DNA from: Desulfosporosinus sp.
Lineage (GTDB): Bacteria; Bacillota; Desulfitobacteriia; Desulfitobacteriales; Desulfitobacteriaceae
Direction: 5' to 3'
Length of the DNA: 5,116 bases
Assembly (NCBI GenBank): GCA_003132105.1
Contig: PKWS01000211.1
Coordinates: 1 to 5,116 of the forward strand
This document shows, in pieces, positions 4,638 through 5,116 of the stretch. The number at the start of each line of letters is the position of its first letter. The first letter of the stretch is position 1. The notes under the pieces are model-generated. The model made no database searches, was not told the origin of the DNA, and saw nothing but the letters and a program-made list of their open reading frames with translations. Both the position numbers and the translations under genes were made by a program.

Positions 4638-5116
4638 ATGAACTTGCGTCCAGAAGAAATTAGTTCCATTATTAAACAGCAAATTGAACGCTACGAGACG
4701 GCAGTCGATATCGTCGATGTGGGAACCGTTATCCAGGTTGGAGACGGCATTGCCCGTGTTTACGGTTTAGAAAAGGCCATGGCCGGTGAACTCTTAGAGT
4801 TTCCTGGCGACGTTTACGGTATGGCGATGAACCTTGAAGAAGATAATATCGGTTGTGTAATTTTAGGTTCCTTTAGAGGGATTAAAGAAGGCGACCAAGT
4901 CAAGCGGACAGGGCGGATTGTGGAAGTCCCTGTGGGCGAGGCTTTGATCGGTCGAGTTGTTAATGCCCTAGGACAACCTATCGATGCCAAAGGAGAAATT
5001 GTGACGACTAAGTTTCGTCCGATTGAATCCCAGGCTTCCGGCGTTGTTGCTCGAAAATCCGTACATGAACCTTTGCAAACTGGCCTGAAATCCATTGATG
5101 CCATGGTACCAATTGG
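4638..5116 (+). CDS. atpA: ATP synthase F1 subunit alpha, 3'-truncated by window edge
   Basis: This is the non-catalytic nucleotide-binding subunit of the F1 hexamer. The frame stays open from ATG 4638 to the window end, giving 159 complete codons of an expected total of about 500. The N-terminal helix that contacts delta is MNLRPEEISSIIKQQIERYE (1-20). The beta-barrel domain follows, with VGTVIQVGDGIARVYGL (28-44), FPGDVYGMAMNLEEDNIG (55-72) and RTGRIVEVPVGEALIGRVV (93-111), then ALGQPIDAKG (113-122). The sequence stops at SIDAMVPI, so the Walker A motif and everything after it lie outside. The ATG follows AGGGGTG at 4621-4627 with a spacing of about 10 bases, and it sits 4 bases after the atpH stop. 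This matches the normal atp operon order, with atpG, atpD and atpC expected downstream. Confidence 0.96.
   Translation, partial: MNLRPEEISSIIKQQIERYETAVDIVDVGTVIQVGDGIARVYGLEKAMAGELLEFPGDVYGMAMNLEEDNIGCVILGSFRGIKEGDQVKRTGRIVEVPVGEALIGRVVNALGQPIDAKGEIVTTKFRPIESQASGVVARKSVHEPLQTGLKSIDAMVPI

Noticed and set aside
4814..5104. 96-codon open frame on the minus strand inside atpA
   Set aside because: It lies wholly within the clearly coding alpha-subunit frame and has no family likeness; it is a shadow of that frame.

Overview
This is a stretch of bacterial chromosome that looks like an anaerobic Firmicute. Subunit sequences, G-rich Shine-Dalgarno sites, frequent TTG/GTG starts and the gene order suggest the Desulfitobacterium/Desulfosporosinus group of the Clostridia. 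That placement is inferred by eye from protein style and was not searched. All genes lie on the + strand and look intact; only the first and last are cut by the window edges.

Layout: (1) 1-396 is the 3' part of a zinc-dependent deoxycytidylate deaminase gene. (2) 400-441 holds six tandem degenerate heptanucleotides in the short spacer before the next gene. (3) 466-1587 is a complete UDP-N-acetylglucosamine 2-epimerase gene (wecB/mnaA type) with a TTG start. (4) 1588-1804 is a 217-base AT-rich gap that probably carries the ATP synthase promoter and leader. (5) 1805-5116 is the F-type ATP synthase operon in canonical order: atpZ-like, atpI, atpB (a), atpE (c), atpF (b), atpH (delta), and the first third of atpA (alpha). 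The rest of the operon (rest of atpA, atpG, atpD, atpC) should follow beyond the window.

The atp genes are tightly packed and translationally coupled (overlaps of 8, 4 and 4 bases and a 4-base gap), except around atpE. The c-subunit gene is separated from its neighbours by 90 and 109 bases, and each gap contains a perfect inverted repeat. The one after atpE is a 12-bp stem closed by a GTGA (GNRA-type) tetraloop with no U-tract. This fits post-transcriptional control of the c subunit, which is needed in about ten or more copies per complex, but it is an inference.

Residues of the c subunit resemble proton-coupled Bacillus-type rings rather than the Na+-binding set. I see no mobile element, CRISPR array, tRNA or rRNA, and no new multi-gene system. 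The points most worth a second look are the two hairpins flanking atpE, the heptamer repeat, and the corrected start sites of wecB and atpF.
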